A stretch of DNA of 64,000 nt, taken from NCBI GenBank assembly GCA_037893245.1, contig JBAIAA010000029.1, positions 682,001 through 746,000 of the forward strand. Direction: 5' to 3'. Below, in pieces: positions 22,658 to 32,800 of this stretch (position 1 is the first letter of the stretch; each line of letters starts with the position of its first letter). The translations under genes and the position numbers were made by a program. A model generated the notes under the pieces. It was not told where the DNA came from. It made no database searches and worked only from the letters and a program-made list of their open reading frames with translations. The stretch is from Crossaster papposus (taxonomy: Eukaryota; Echinodermata; Asteroidea; Velatida; Solasteridae).

Positions 22658-22895
22658 GGGGCCAATTTCATAGAGCTGCTTAAGCACAACATTTTGCTTA
22701 AGCAACCCTTGCTTGGTAAATCAGGTTAGGAGCCAACAATCCATGTGATTGTTTTGCTAAGCTAACAACAGCTAAATGTCAATCACCAATAATATACATC
22801 ACATGGAGTTGTGGCTGGTAAGCTGGTTTTATTAAGCAAGAATGTTTTGTGCTTAAGCAATTTGTATGCTGGAGCAGCTCTTTTGAATTGGCCCC
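22658..22895 (+). mobile_element. GGGGCCAATTTCA MITE
   Basis: A 238-bp element with ends GGGGCCAATTTCATAGAGCT and (in reverse) GGGGCCAATTCAA. It has internal GCTTAAGCA words in both orientations. A related fragment lies at 2994-3250. No coding capacity. Confidence 0.65.
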
Positions 22896-22930
22896 ATAAT
22901 TAGTGTAAACATTAGATTCAAGATGTATAG

Positions 22931-23210
22931 TGTCGTGGCCAGGCGGTTGAGAACTCGGTTTTCTGTTCCGCAGAGCGTGAGTTCGAGTCCCGGTGTCGAC
23001 ACGTGTTTTCTTAAGCAAGGCAATTAAACCACTGTTGCTTCGTCCTTCGGATGGGACGTAAAGCTGGAGGTCCCGTGTGTTGTGTAATGCACGTAAAATA
23101 ACCTAGTAACACTCATCGCTAAGAAGAGGGGTTTTGCCCCGGTGTTCCTGGCAGCGCCTCGGAATAGGCAACTAGATCGATTGGCGCTTTACAAATGCAG
23201 ATTGGATTTG
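22931..23210 (+). mobile_element. tRNA-derived SINE (type 1)
   Basis: The head resembles a class II tRNA (Leu/Ser type): an A-box-like TGGCCAGGCGGTTGAGAA near 22936 and a B-box GTTCGAGTCCC near 22981, the internal RNA polymerase III promoter. The body contains CCTTCGGATGGGACGTAAAG and GGAGGTCCCGTGTG, a block widespread in marine invertebrate SINEs. It ends near GGCGCTTTACAAATGC. It has no protein and depends on a LINE for movement. Confidence 0.72.
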
Positions 23211-23681
23211 ATTCTATGTAATTACATACTGCATTAGTATTGCACATACCATGAGACCTAATTAAGGTAGTATACAGTTCCCCTTTTAGCATCTGTAGGC
23301 CTATATTTTATTCAAATTTCAAATGGCACCGTTAACAGTTTGGAATTATTGAGCAACCACAATTGTTTTGACGTGGTTTTTTATTTATGTGAGACTTTGT
23401 TTTCAAAAGTCGTCCAGTCTTGTAAGTCCGTGCGTCCGTCCGGTTGTCGGGTCAAAGTGCAGAATGAAGATACGGTGTGTGTTTTGTCTTCGTCGTGTTT
23501 ATGTTTCCACAGGGTAACGAATAAAGGGGCATTTTCTAACGGCCCTAAAAGTCGCACAACTTTCTGAAAGTTACCAGCTTTCTCTTTTCTATAACGGATC
23601 ATTAAAAATCATACTGCGCTTTAGCACATTTGGTTTTGCACTGAGTAAACCATTTACTCCATACAGTTTTTGTTATCTGTT
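23211..23681. other. No gene recognised
   Basis: Intergenic sequence between two SINEs with no motif-bearing open frame. Confidence 0.4.
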
Positions 23682-23990
23682 CGTGGTCTTGGTGGCATGG
23701 TTGGCAAGTTTGTAGAAGCACTCGTCTTTCACCAATGGGGCCCAGGTTCGATTCCCTGCTCGGATAATGTGAGTAGAGTTGTTCGCTGGTTTTCTCCTGT
23801 GCCACGAGGGGGTTTCTCCGGGTCCACCGGTTTCGCTTTCCGTGGCTGTGCTCATCGGTCAGATGGTCGTATGGCAGCTGTCAAAGGCGGCTTCACGTGC
23901 CATCGGCTCGACCACGTGTACCGCGTCCTTCGCAATTCAGCATCCCAGCTGCGAGTAAGGATGAATAGCCTCCCCGAGTATTATTGGTAA
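23682..23990 (+). mobile_element. tRNA-derived SINE (type 2)
   Basis: A tRNA-like head with an A-box-like TGGCATGGTTGGCAAG near 23692 and a B-box GGTTCGATTCCC near 23745. The body differs from the type 1 SINE (CTCCTGTGCCACGAGGGGG, then TTTCTCCGGGT). It ends close to the 3' side of the minus-strand GPCR gene at about 24009. Confidence 0.62.
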
Positions 23991-24008
23991 GATTAAGTCT
24001 CTGCCATC

Positions 24009-25013
24009 TTAGCGGGTGAGGCTCGGTCCCTCTTGTTCCGACGCAGCGTGGGTCCGAGCCGTGACGTCGACAGCATTGGAATCGCCGACCCTGTTCCGAC
24101 GCAGAAATATCCTCTTCAATTCGATCTGGAAACGTTCATACTTGAAGGTGTATATGATCGGATTGACGCACATGTTACCGAGCACTAAGGCGGTGAAAAT
24201 CCGATGTAAGGTGCTCTCGAAGTCGTAATCGCCTCCCAGATTGTACATGATGTAAGCTATCTCAGTCGGCGTCCAGCACACGCTGTAGGATAGGAACACC
24301 ACGCAGAGGGTAATCGTTACGTTGCGTTTGGCACGGTGGAACGTATGGGCGTGTGCCGTGCAGTTGCTCTTCTTGCGAAGCATGTTGACGATGTTTGCGT
24401 AGCTGAATGACATGATGGAGAGGGGGGTCAGGTACTCGCAGCAGAAGAAGAACACACCGCCGATTTTCTGGATGGTGGGGCTTGGCCAGATCGGGTAGCA
24501 TCCGTCGTGGGAGAACGTGTGTAAGACAGCCCAATAAGACTGATATAGGAAGCCCACGATCCAGACGAACACGCGGCCGATGTTGGCGCGGCGAGAAGAG
24601 TTGGCAGATGGCGAAGTATCTCTCCAGAGACACGAAGAGGAGATTGACCGTCGATGCCACAAATAGAGACCAAATGATGTACTCAGAGAACCAGATCCTA
24701 CAGGCAAGCTCGCCCCAGATGTCGTGGTTTTGGGTGGACAGTTGGGGGCCGAATCGCAGAATGAGATTGAGTCGACTAAATCGATCATGGACTGGTTCAA
24801 AATGAGGAGATTAGTGGAGGATCCGAACACCTTACGTCTCATCAAGAACACAGTACACACCAAGGTGTTGCCTAGAATACCAAGACATCCGATGATACCA
24901 TAGATGACACTCAAAGCGTCAGAACTCCCCGGATTGGTTGGCATGGGAGATGCTGATTGCTTGGTAGTTTCCATGGCAACTGGTGCTTCCAACGAAGAAA
25001 TGGTGTTCTCCAT
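24009..25013 (-). pseudogene. Rhodopsin-type GPCR, broken by two frameshifts
   Basis: A single-exon seven-transmembrane receptor of class A, probably a peptide or amine receptor. TM1 contains GILGNTLVC, TM2 NLLILNQSMIDLVDS, TM5 EYLTPLSIMSFSYANIV, TM6 FLSYSVCWTPTEI and TM7 NPIIYTFKY. Between TM2 and TM4 the continuous frame is nonsense. The true TM3, with LLFVSLERYFAIC (the D/ERY motif) and the extracellular-loop WGELAC, lies in another frame. The sense leaves the main frame near 24763 and returns near 24595. A few ICL2 residues are also missing there. The shifts compensate, so one open frame of 334 codons survives, but it should not encode a working receptor. Assembly error is possible. The ligand cannot be assigned. 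Confidence 0.82.
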
Positions 25014-26007
25014 TGCGTGAACTGTTCAAAGTAGTGTGATCGAAGATTACGTTGATTGTGAAACGGTACCAAAATCAGTTTTAACAAGATGAAAGTTGCC
25101 ACTTGGAAATTTTAGTCACAATCACCTTAGCAGTACACTATTCGTGTGTTAGTGGCGTTGCCCGAACACACTGACACCATGCGCGTTTCGTTACTTGGCA
25201 AATTATAAACCTGATAGGAAATGACTTGCGTTGGTTGACGCGGTGCCTTTTGAGCGATTTTCCCAGCTTGTAATAGATCGCGTGACGAAGCACATGTCAC
25301 AAGGGATACACAGCGATGACCTCTCGTGCGTTAGACCGGCGCTTCAAAGCGCCGTCTCGATCGAAGTGACAGCCGTCGAACAAAGCGGTGCACTCAGCAG
25401 CTGTGAACGGCGTTACGGTGAATTATCTGAGTCTAGTCTCCACTCCAGCATCGTTTAATTGGTGATTAGTCGATAATTTAACTATTAGTCGTGGATCCTG
25501 TCTCTCGTGGCGCGAGTTTTATCTGATAATAAAACCGCCAAATGTGACGATGCGCGTGAATATACGCCTACTTCATCTTCAGTTTCCCAAGTTGAGTGAT
25601 TAGGAGAGAGTATCGACTATTTGAACTCGACGTAATCTCATCTTAAGAATCGATTCAGAAGCGCCATTAGCCGTTTGCGACTGTTTCTCGTTCGTCCTTT
25701 GGCGACCCAGCCCTGGCTTCGTTTGAAGGACTTGTGTTTATTCTAAACAGCGGAGTTTGTGCCACTTCGTGACAGACTTAGCCGTGGGATTATTCGGGTC
25801 AAGTATCGCTCAAGTAGGCGAGTCGATCTAGACGACTGTGAACGGTCGATTTATGTCAGATCTTCTTTGCAAGTTTGCAAGTGACAATTAAACGATGGCC
25901 TTTACTCTTAATAAGTAATATATTGTGTTGGAGTAGCTGCTAAACACTCATAGATACGGTGCACCCCGCGAATTAAGTCACCCGAAAAGTACAGCCGGTT
26001 TTCTTTC
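25014..26007. other. 5' flank of the GPCR locus, nothing recognised
   Basis: Lies upstream of the minus-strand GPCR start. No exon, repeat element or clear promoter motif can be delimited. Confidence 0.4.
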
Positions 26008-26011
26008 TTAA

Positions 26012-26720
26012 GGCCCGGTCACACCGCCAGAACTTTGCTGGAGCGTTCCTGGAGCGGTGAAAAAAATTCATCACCGCTCGTAACCGTTCACCACCGTTTA
26101 ACAGAAGTTGGCCCCCGTTAAGGCAACGCCGTATACGCTCGGCCACCGCTGATGGTCCCTCCTACCGCTCCGAAAGTTTTGAGCTGCACAAAATATTGCG
26201 AGCGGTGAGGAGCGGGCAATTTTCCGCTCCGGCAAAGTTCACCACCGCTCCAACAACGCCCAGTCAAAGTTTGGCACCGCTAGACGCAAGTTCGTGGACG
26301 CTTTGGTCCGCTAGGCCAACGCAGAAATCTTGAACGCTGGACCACCGCTGCTTCGCCAGCTTTGCCCGGGCGGTGATTAAACGTTGCACAAACTTTGGTG
26401 GAGCGGTTGTAAGCGTTTTACGAGCGGACACGGGATTGCTGGAACGGTGTCGGGCGTTGAAGCAGCGATCCATTGCGGTGATGAACTTTTGTTTGGCGTT
26501 GGTATGGAGGTTTCACCGCTAAACCAACGCTCGCTACCGCTCCCTACCGTTAAACCAACGCTAAAGCAACGCCGGCTTCAGCGGTGCACCGCTAAGGCAA
26601 CGCCCGTGTTTTCGATTTGTTTCCCATTTTGTGCGCGGTGACGAGCGTTGTCGAAATTCGGCCCCCTCTCCCTACCGTTCAAGGAACGCTCCAACAAAGT
26701 TCGGGCGGTGTGACCGGGCC
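26012..26720. mobile_element. TTAA-flanked MITE A (GGCCCGGTCACACCGCC)
   Basis: A 709-bp element with ends GGCCCGGTCACACCGCC and (in reverse) GGCCCGGTCACACCGCCC, flanked by TTAA at 26008-26011 and 26721-26724. The interior is dense with ACCGCTC, AACGCT and GAGCGGT words in both orientations, so it is quasi-palindromic throughout. The TTAA duplication points to a Kolobok- or piggyBac-type source. No transposase is present. Confidence 0.82.
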
Positions 26721-26724
26721 TTAA

Positions 26725-26957
26725 CCAGTTCGCGCCGGATGACGTATATAAACGCAATTTTTTTTCCAGATTCAAAACGGATGACGCATAAACACGCCAA
26801 GTTCAAGTTCGGAAATGTATGTCAGCAGCGGGCAAGGCCGGAAATGCGTGGGTGTGCTTCCCGGCACTATCAGCCTGAACACGCTTCGGATTGAGTTTCG
26901 TTAAAAATAATCCGCCCGTGGGCTCGGCGATGTTAAAATAATCCCGGCGCGAACTGG
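26725..26957. mobile_element. TTAA-flanked MITE B, copy 1 (CCAGTTCGCGCCGG)
   Basis: A 233-bp element with ends CCAGTTCGCGCCGG and (in reverse) CCAGTTCGCGCCGG, between TTAA at 26721-26724 and 26958-26961. The left TTAA is also the right TTAA of MITE A. A second copy at 60666-60852 has the same ends, TTAA on both sides and shared interior words (ATGACGTATATA, AAAACGGATGACGCATAAAC). Confidence 0.85.
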
Positions 26958-27562
26958 TTAAGTGACTCTCACACTCTGCCGTGTAGGCCTACCGTGTGCC
27001 ACCGTGCGCGAAAATGTCTGCGGACGGTGGAGAACGGCGAGGGCACACGGTGGTTCGTTATCAAAGCGGGCAACACGTTAATAGGGCGTTGGCGCTTATT
27101 TACACCCGGTGGGACCCGGCGAAAGTTTTGGGCATGTTCAAAACTTTGGCCGGCTGGCACCGGCCGCAAGTAAGCGACAAGAGGACGTTATGAAAACGGT
27201 CACACTGTATGAACACGTTCACAACACGCTCATAACCCGTTACAGAACGGTGATGAACGGGCAAAAAAAAATCCACCGTCTGCAACGGGTTGTAAGCGGG
27301 TTGTGAACGTGTCATGAACGTGTTGATACCGTGCCACCGTCTTCATAACGTATTCATACTGTTGCGGTCAGAGATTTACACATATTAGGCCCTCTTAACT
27401 TATTTAATCTGTATTTAATAAGCTTAGGATTAGGCACAGCTTGAGCCTGCAGTCCACCTGGGATTAGCATACCTTTTCGGTACACAATTGGCTTAACATA
27501 TTTGTTGTACTTAGTGGTCTTAATCCCTGTATAATGTATTGTATTTTGGAGTCTGACGAGCA

Positions 27563-27568
27563 TATAAG
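27563..27568 (+). promoter_or_regulatory. Possible LTR TATA box
   Basis: TATAAG within GAGCATATAAGGCCGGG is the only TATA-like motif in a GC-flanked context in the first half of the LTR. The 3' LTR has the same sequence at 33666-33671. It would place transcription initiation about 30 bp downstream. No experimental or positional confirmation. Confidence 0.35.
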
Positions 27569-28188
27569 GCCGGGTTCGACTCCCTTTTTTGACACACACT
27601 AAACTACCACCACGGGGTCAGCCGGAGGCTGTTTGTTTGATGTGTCACCCCGCCGTTTTGGATGCCAAAACCAAAACCTTTCGCCAGTCAAGTCAAGTCA
27701 AGTCAAGTCAAGTCAAGACAAGACGATGCCAAGTCAGTCAGGCTTCCCTCGCTAGCACTGTCTAGTGGTCTTCTTCGATGGTCTGTGTTGCTCGGACCAT
27801 GCCCTTACCGGTGTTCTCCGAGGCTCCGTAGATGGCTTTGGGCCAGACCGGCCCCCAGCACTCCGTAGATGGCTTGGGCCAGACCGGCTCATTGCACTCC
27901 GTAGATGGCTTGGGCCAGACTAGCTCATTGCACTCCGTACACCAGCGGGACTGTCGTGTTCATAGACGTTCGTCCCCGGACTTCTGGCCACGCCCACACA
28001 AAACCCGACCCGGCTCGTCATTAAACTGGTATCGAGTTTTATAATTGTATTAAATAATTCAATTGTAATCACCTGGGTATAATTTATATTGTAATTATTA
28101 AATTCATTGTTCAAATCTAATTGCTGGTTTTCACTTTTGTTGTTTATTACTTTGTTTCTGCCGTGCCCTAGCTCAGTTTGTTTTAATT

Positions 28189-28544
28189 CGGGCGATTCAC
28201 AATGCAGTGCGCCACCAAGCGTTCGACTCAAATGAGCCACTTTTAAACTTTACGGTCGACTTCTTCCGTATATCATACTGTAGTGAAATATCTATTCTTC
28301 ATTGTTTACGCGAGGTTTAACACAAACGAAAATGTATCCGGCAGCGTCGTTAATTAAAACCTTGTTATTTGCAGAAAAAATTAAAAACTGTAATCGTGCG
28401 CGTCCAAAAAGACGTAAAAACTGATGAGTTCATGCAAAATTAATACCGTTTTTGAAACCGATGCCGACCTTTTCCCATGATGCACTGCGGGTATAGCAGG
28501 ATTTGCGCCTCCAACGGCAGCTTCTAGGTATTGTGAATCGCTCG
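28189..28544. mobile_element. 356-bp MITE inserted in the 5' LTR
   Basis: Ends CGGGCGATTCACAATGC and (in reverse) CGAGCGATTCACAATAC agree at 15 of 17 positions. AATT flanks both sides (28185-28188 and 28545-28548). The 3' LTR has a single AATT at the equivalent place (34322-34325), which is the empty site. The interior is AT-rich and noncoding. Superfamily not assigned; the duplication is 4 bp. Confidence 0.88.
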
Positions 28545-28570
28545 AATTGATATGGCGCACGTAACAGAAT

Positions 28571-28588
28571 TGGGGGCTTGTCCGGGAA
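28571..28588 (+). other. Primer binding site, tRNA-Pro-like
   Basis: TGGGGGCTTGTCCGGGAA lies 4 bp after the 5' LTR. It matches the known retroviral tRNA-Pro primer site at 16 of 18 positions (differences at positions 9 and 18). It should pair with the 3' end of tRNA-Pro to prime minus-strand synthesis. Confidence 0.75.
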
Positions 28589-28666
28589 ATGAACAAAATT
28601 CAGCCCAAAGCCGATACAAAATTAGTTAATTTCATCTAAAACTTATCCAGCAATTAGATTTTCATC

Positions 28667-29844
28667 ATGGCTAAGTTTGACATTCATGAGTTCATGGAAA
28701 GTCCATCAGAGGACATGGTGTTTAGTCTAAAACGTCCCGAGTTGTTTGAACTAGCCAAACACTACAAAATTTCGGTATTAGCCAGTATGAAGAAGGCAGA
28801 CCTAAGGGCCGTTATTATTGAACATCTTGTTGATGAAGAAATTCTAGATGAATCCGCAGCTAGTCATTCTGAAAACGGTGATAAAGCCGAAGTTGCTATT
28901 AAATTGAAACAGTTAGAGGTTGAAAAACTTAAACTTGAAATTCAATTGGCTGAACTAAAACAGTCGGGTGACCACGTCGCACCCGCTAAAAAGTTTGACC
29001 CAACCAAATACATTAGGTTAGTGCCTCCATTTCAGGAAAAAGAAGTGGACAAATACTTTCTTCATTTTGAGAAGGTTGCCGACAGGTTATAATGGCCTAA
29101 AGAAATGCGCACTTTGCTTTTACAGAGTGTATTGGTTGGAAAAGCTCAAGAAGTTTATTCAACTTTGCCATTAGATCAATGTACTGATTATGATGTAGTT
29201 AAAGCTGCTATTTTAAAGGCATACGAGCTTGTTCCAGAGGCCTACCGGCAACAATTCCGCGATAGAAAGAAACTAGAGCAGGAAACATACGTTGAGTTTG
29301 CAAATGACAAAAAGATAAAGTTTGACCGTTGGTGTAGATCTCGAGAAATTGAGCAGGATTACAAAAAGTTGAGACAACTTGTACTTCTTGAAGACTTTAA
29401 GAATAGTATGCCTTATGCTGTTAAGGTCCATTTAGAGGAGCAACGTGTTATAGAATTGGATAAGGCAGCTGTTTTGGCTGATGACTTTGTTTTGACCCAC
29501 AAAACATATTTTTTGAAGGGGAATGGTGGAGTTTTCACAAGAACAATGCACGGAATTCTCAGAGTCACAAGTCGTATTACAATACCGGACTAAAGCCGAC
29601 AGATCAGAGTTTGAAAGAGTCTAGGTCCGCCAAGGATTTTAGTAACACTAGGGCTACTTTTGACTCCAGTAAGATCATTGTGTGTGCATACTGTAAAAAG
29701 AAAGGCCATACTAAGTCTAACTGCTTTCTTTTGCAACGACAAAATGCAGAGAATACAAGCTCTAAACCTGTCGCATTTACCAGTAAAACACGTGTACGCT
29801 TGAGTAACAAGTTTAATAAAACAGGGTCTCTGTCTGACATTTAG
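28667..29844 (+). pseudogene. Gmr1-type gag, one stop and one frameshift
   Basis: Structural protein of the retrotransposon particle. The first 141 codons hold an N-terminal segment (FDIHEFMESPSEDMVF), a probable coiled coil (IKLKQLEVEKLKLEIQLAEL) and the start of the capsid. A TAA at 29090-29092 interrupts it, and the same frame continues at 29093 without loss. The capsid C-terminal part has VPEAYRQQFRD, the segment from which vertebrate SCAN domains are thought to derive. After the T run at 29509-29514 the sense moves to another frame, which carries a CCHC zinc knuckle, CAYCKKKGHTKSNC, near 29686-29727, and ends at 29844. The shift into pol at about 29840 could be programmed or mutational. 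Confidence 0.82.
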
Positions 29845-32800
29845 AGAGGAATGTTTACCCTTTGTAACTAAAGGATTAGTGTCGCTCGATGAGCATTCGG
29901 ATTCGCCTACTTACCCAGTAACTATTCTGAGGGATACAGCATCCACTCAGTCTTTGTTGTTACAAGGAGAAATCCCTTTGGCCGAGGGTTCTTCGTTAGA
30001 TACCAGTGTGTGTATTACGGGTATAGGTAATGAATCTTTTGATGTACCTCTCCATCATGTATACCTAAAGTCAGATTTGGTTACAGGACCCATCACAGTG
30101 GGTATTGCTTCCACTTTGCCTGTAGGGCTTAAAGGTATAACGCTACTTTTAGGCAATGAAGTTGCTGGTTCGAAGGTAGTCGTTGAACCTTGTATGACTT
30201 GTTCACCTAGCTCTGAAAACAACACAACATTATTAGAGGAAGAATTTCCTGGGATTTTTCCCGCTTGTGTTACAACTAGGGCCATGAGTAAGGCTAAAAA
30301 TGAACCTGTTCATACTGATGACGTAGACTTTGGTATTGCTGATAGCTTTATGGCTAGTCTACCTGATGAGACCTTTAGGGTTTCTGATAAAGAATCTTTG
30401 AATTCTATGGATGAGAAAAACACTAAACCGCTTCATAGCGAAGACTCGGCTTTGTTGAGCGAGCTCGGTGTATATTCTGACATAATTTTGAGTAGGGAAC
30501 AACTAATATCTGAGCAAAATAAGGACAAAACGCTAGCCAGTTTAATCCTAAAAGCACTTACAGAGGTAGAGGCACGTACAGTACCTGTATGCTTCTTTAT
30601 GAAGTCGGGTGTACTTGTGCGTAAATGGCGACCACCAGATGTGCCTGCTGACAATGAATGGAAAGTGTTATATCAGATTGTAGTTCCTACAGCTTACCGC
30701 TTACACATATTGAATCTAGCTCATGATATCCCCATGGCCGGGCACCTGGGTGTCACTAAAACATGTGACCGAATATTACAGCATTTTTTCTGGCCTGGAA
30801 TCCGACAGACTGTTGCAGAATACTGTCGCACATGCCACACATGTCAGATGGTAGGGAAACCTAATCAGAAACCCACTCGAGTTCCCTTGCAACCTATACC
30901 GGCTTTCGATGAGCCATTCAGTAAGGTTATAATAGATTGTGTTGGGCCTTTGCCTAAAACAAAGTCTGGCCATGAGTATATGTTGACAATTATGTGTGCC
31001 TCAACGCGGTACGCTGAAGCTATTCCGCTTCGATCCATTAAGGCCAAACCAGTCGGTGAAGCATTAAGGGGATTTTTCACTCGTTTTGGATTACCAAAAA
31101 AAGTACAAAGTGACCAAGGTACTAATTTCACTTCCAAGTTATTTCAGGAGCAATTGTATGCTTTAGGCATTACACAGATTACGTCAAGTGCGTATCACCC
31201 ACAAAGTCAGGGTGCGCTTGAACGCTTTCATCAGACACTAAAGTCGATGATCCGTACTTACTGTATGGATCATCAACGAGACTGGGATGAAGGAATACCT
31301 TTGTTACTTTTTGCAGTAAGAGAAGTAGTACAAGAGTCATTAGGCTTCAGCCCTTTTGAACTAGTTTTTGGTCGTACTGTTAGGGGACCGTTGAAGCTAG
31401 TAAAGGAGAAATGGTTATCTGAACAAACGGATGAAAGTGTCCTCAGTTACGTAACTAAGTTAAAGGACCGTTTAAAAGGTGCATGTGAACTAGCTCAAAC
31501 TAGTATGAAAGAGGCTCAGCAAGATATGAAAACTTGGTATGATAAGAAATCCAAAGATCGTACATTTAAGCCAGGTGATAAGGTCCTTGTATTATTGCCA
31601 GTCTCGGGTAAACCATTGAGTGCCCGTTATTGTGGACCGTACACAATTGAGTCTAGGGTTGGTAATTTTGATTATGTAATCTGTACTCCAGATAGGCGTA
31701 AATCAAAACGAGTGTGCCACATCAATATGTTGAAGCAATATCATGAACGTATAAATGACAAATCTGTGAAACCTGAAAAAACAGTATGTACTAGTTCAGA
31801 AAACAAGGAAGTAGAGAATACCACTGAAAATGTCGAGGGTGAAGATTTCACTGTGCCAGGAACTTTCCGGTTGAAAAACTCGGAGGTTCTTTCACATTTA
31901 GACGATAAGTTAAGTCACTTGACGTCAGACCAAAAGTCTGACGCATCACGGTTATTACGTGACTTTTCACATTTATTTCCTGACGTTCCCGGTAAAACGG
32001 ATGTCATATCTCATGATATTGATGTAGGCGATGCTTCCCCTATCAAACAACATCCGTATAGGGTAGGACCAGTAAAACAGACACATTTGGACGAGGAGAT
32101 TGATTACATGAAAGCAAATGGTATCATTGAAGAAAGTGAGAGTAATTGGTCGTCACCGTGTATTTTGGTACCCAAACCGGATTCCACCTATAGGTTTTGC
32201 ACAGATTTCAGAAAAGTAAACTCGGTGACGAAATCTGATACTTTTCCGTTACCAAGGGTTGACGATTGTATTGATCATATCGGAAAAGCTAAATTCGTTA
32301 GCACATTTGATTTACTCAAGGGCTATTGGCAAGTCCCATTGACTCCTCGTGCAAAAGAAGTGTCTGCTTTTGTAACCCCTCGAGGATTGTATCAATACAC
32401 AGTTCTTCCTTTTGGATTGAAAAACGCGCCTGCCTCTTTTCAAAGATTAATGAATAATGTAATAAAGGGCATGTCAAACGTAGAAGTGTACATAGATGAT
32501 ATTGTGGTGTATAACGATAGTTGGACAGAGCACATGGAAAGTATCCGTGCTCTTTTTGATAGGTTAACAGAAGCTAAGTTAACGGTAAACCTGACAAAAA
32601 GTCAAATAGGTAAAGGAAAAGTTAAGTTCTTGGGTTATGTTATTGGTCACGGTCAAGTAGAACCGGTCAAAGCCAAAGTTGAAGCCGTGGTTAATTGTCC
32701 ACAGCCGACAAGCAAGAAAGATGTCATGCGTTTTCTCGGCATGGCCGGGTACTATCGAAAGTTTTGTAAAAACTTTTCCGATGTTGTTGTTCCGCTGACA

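Larger units (their letters stand above)
27360..28566 (+). repeat. 5' LTR (carries a 356-bp MITE)
   Basis: Begins TGTTGCGGTCAGAG and ends CACGTAACA, followed by the primer site. It includes a CAAGT/TCAAG simple array near 27686-27720 and a triple GGGCCAGAC repeat near 27840-27920. It is 1,207 bp against 881 bp for the 3' LTR. The excess is a MITE at 28189-28544; smaller differences are a 19-bp-scale indel near 27628 and array length. Confidence 0.9.

Noticed and set aside
24009..25013. An intact 334-residue GPCR
   Set aside because: TM3 and its ERY motif are in a different frame; the continuous frame is nonsense between TM2 and TM4.
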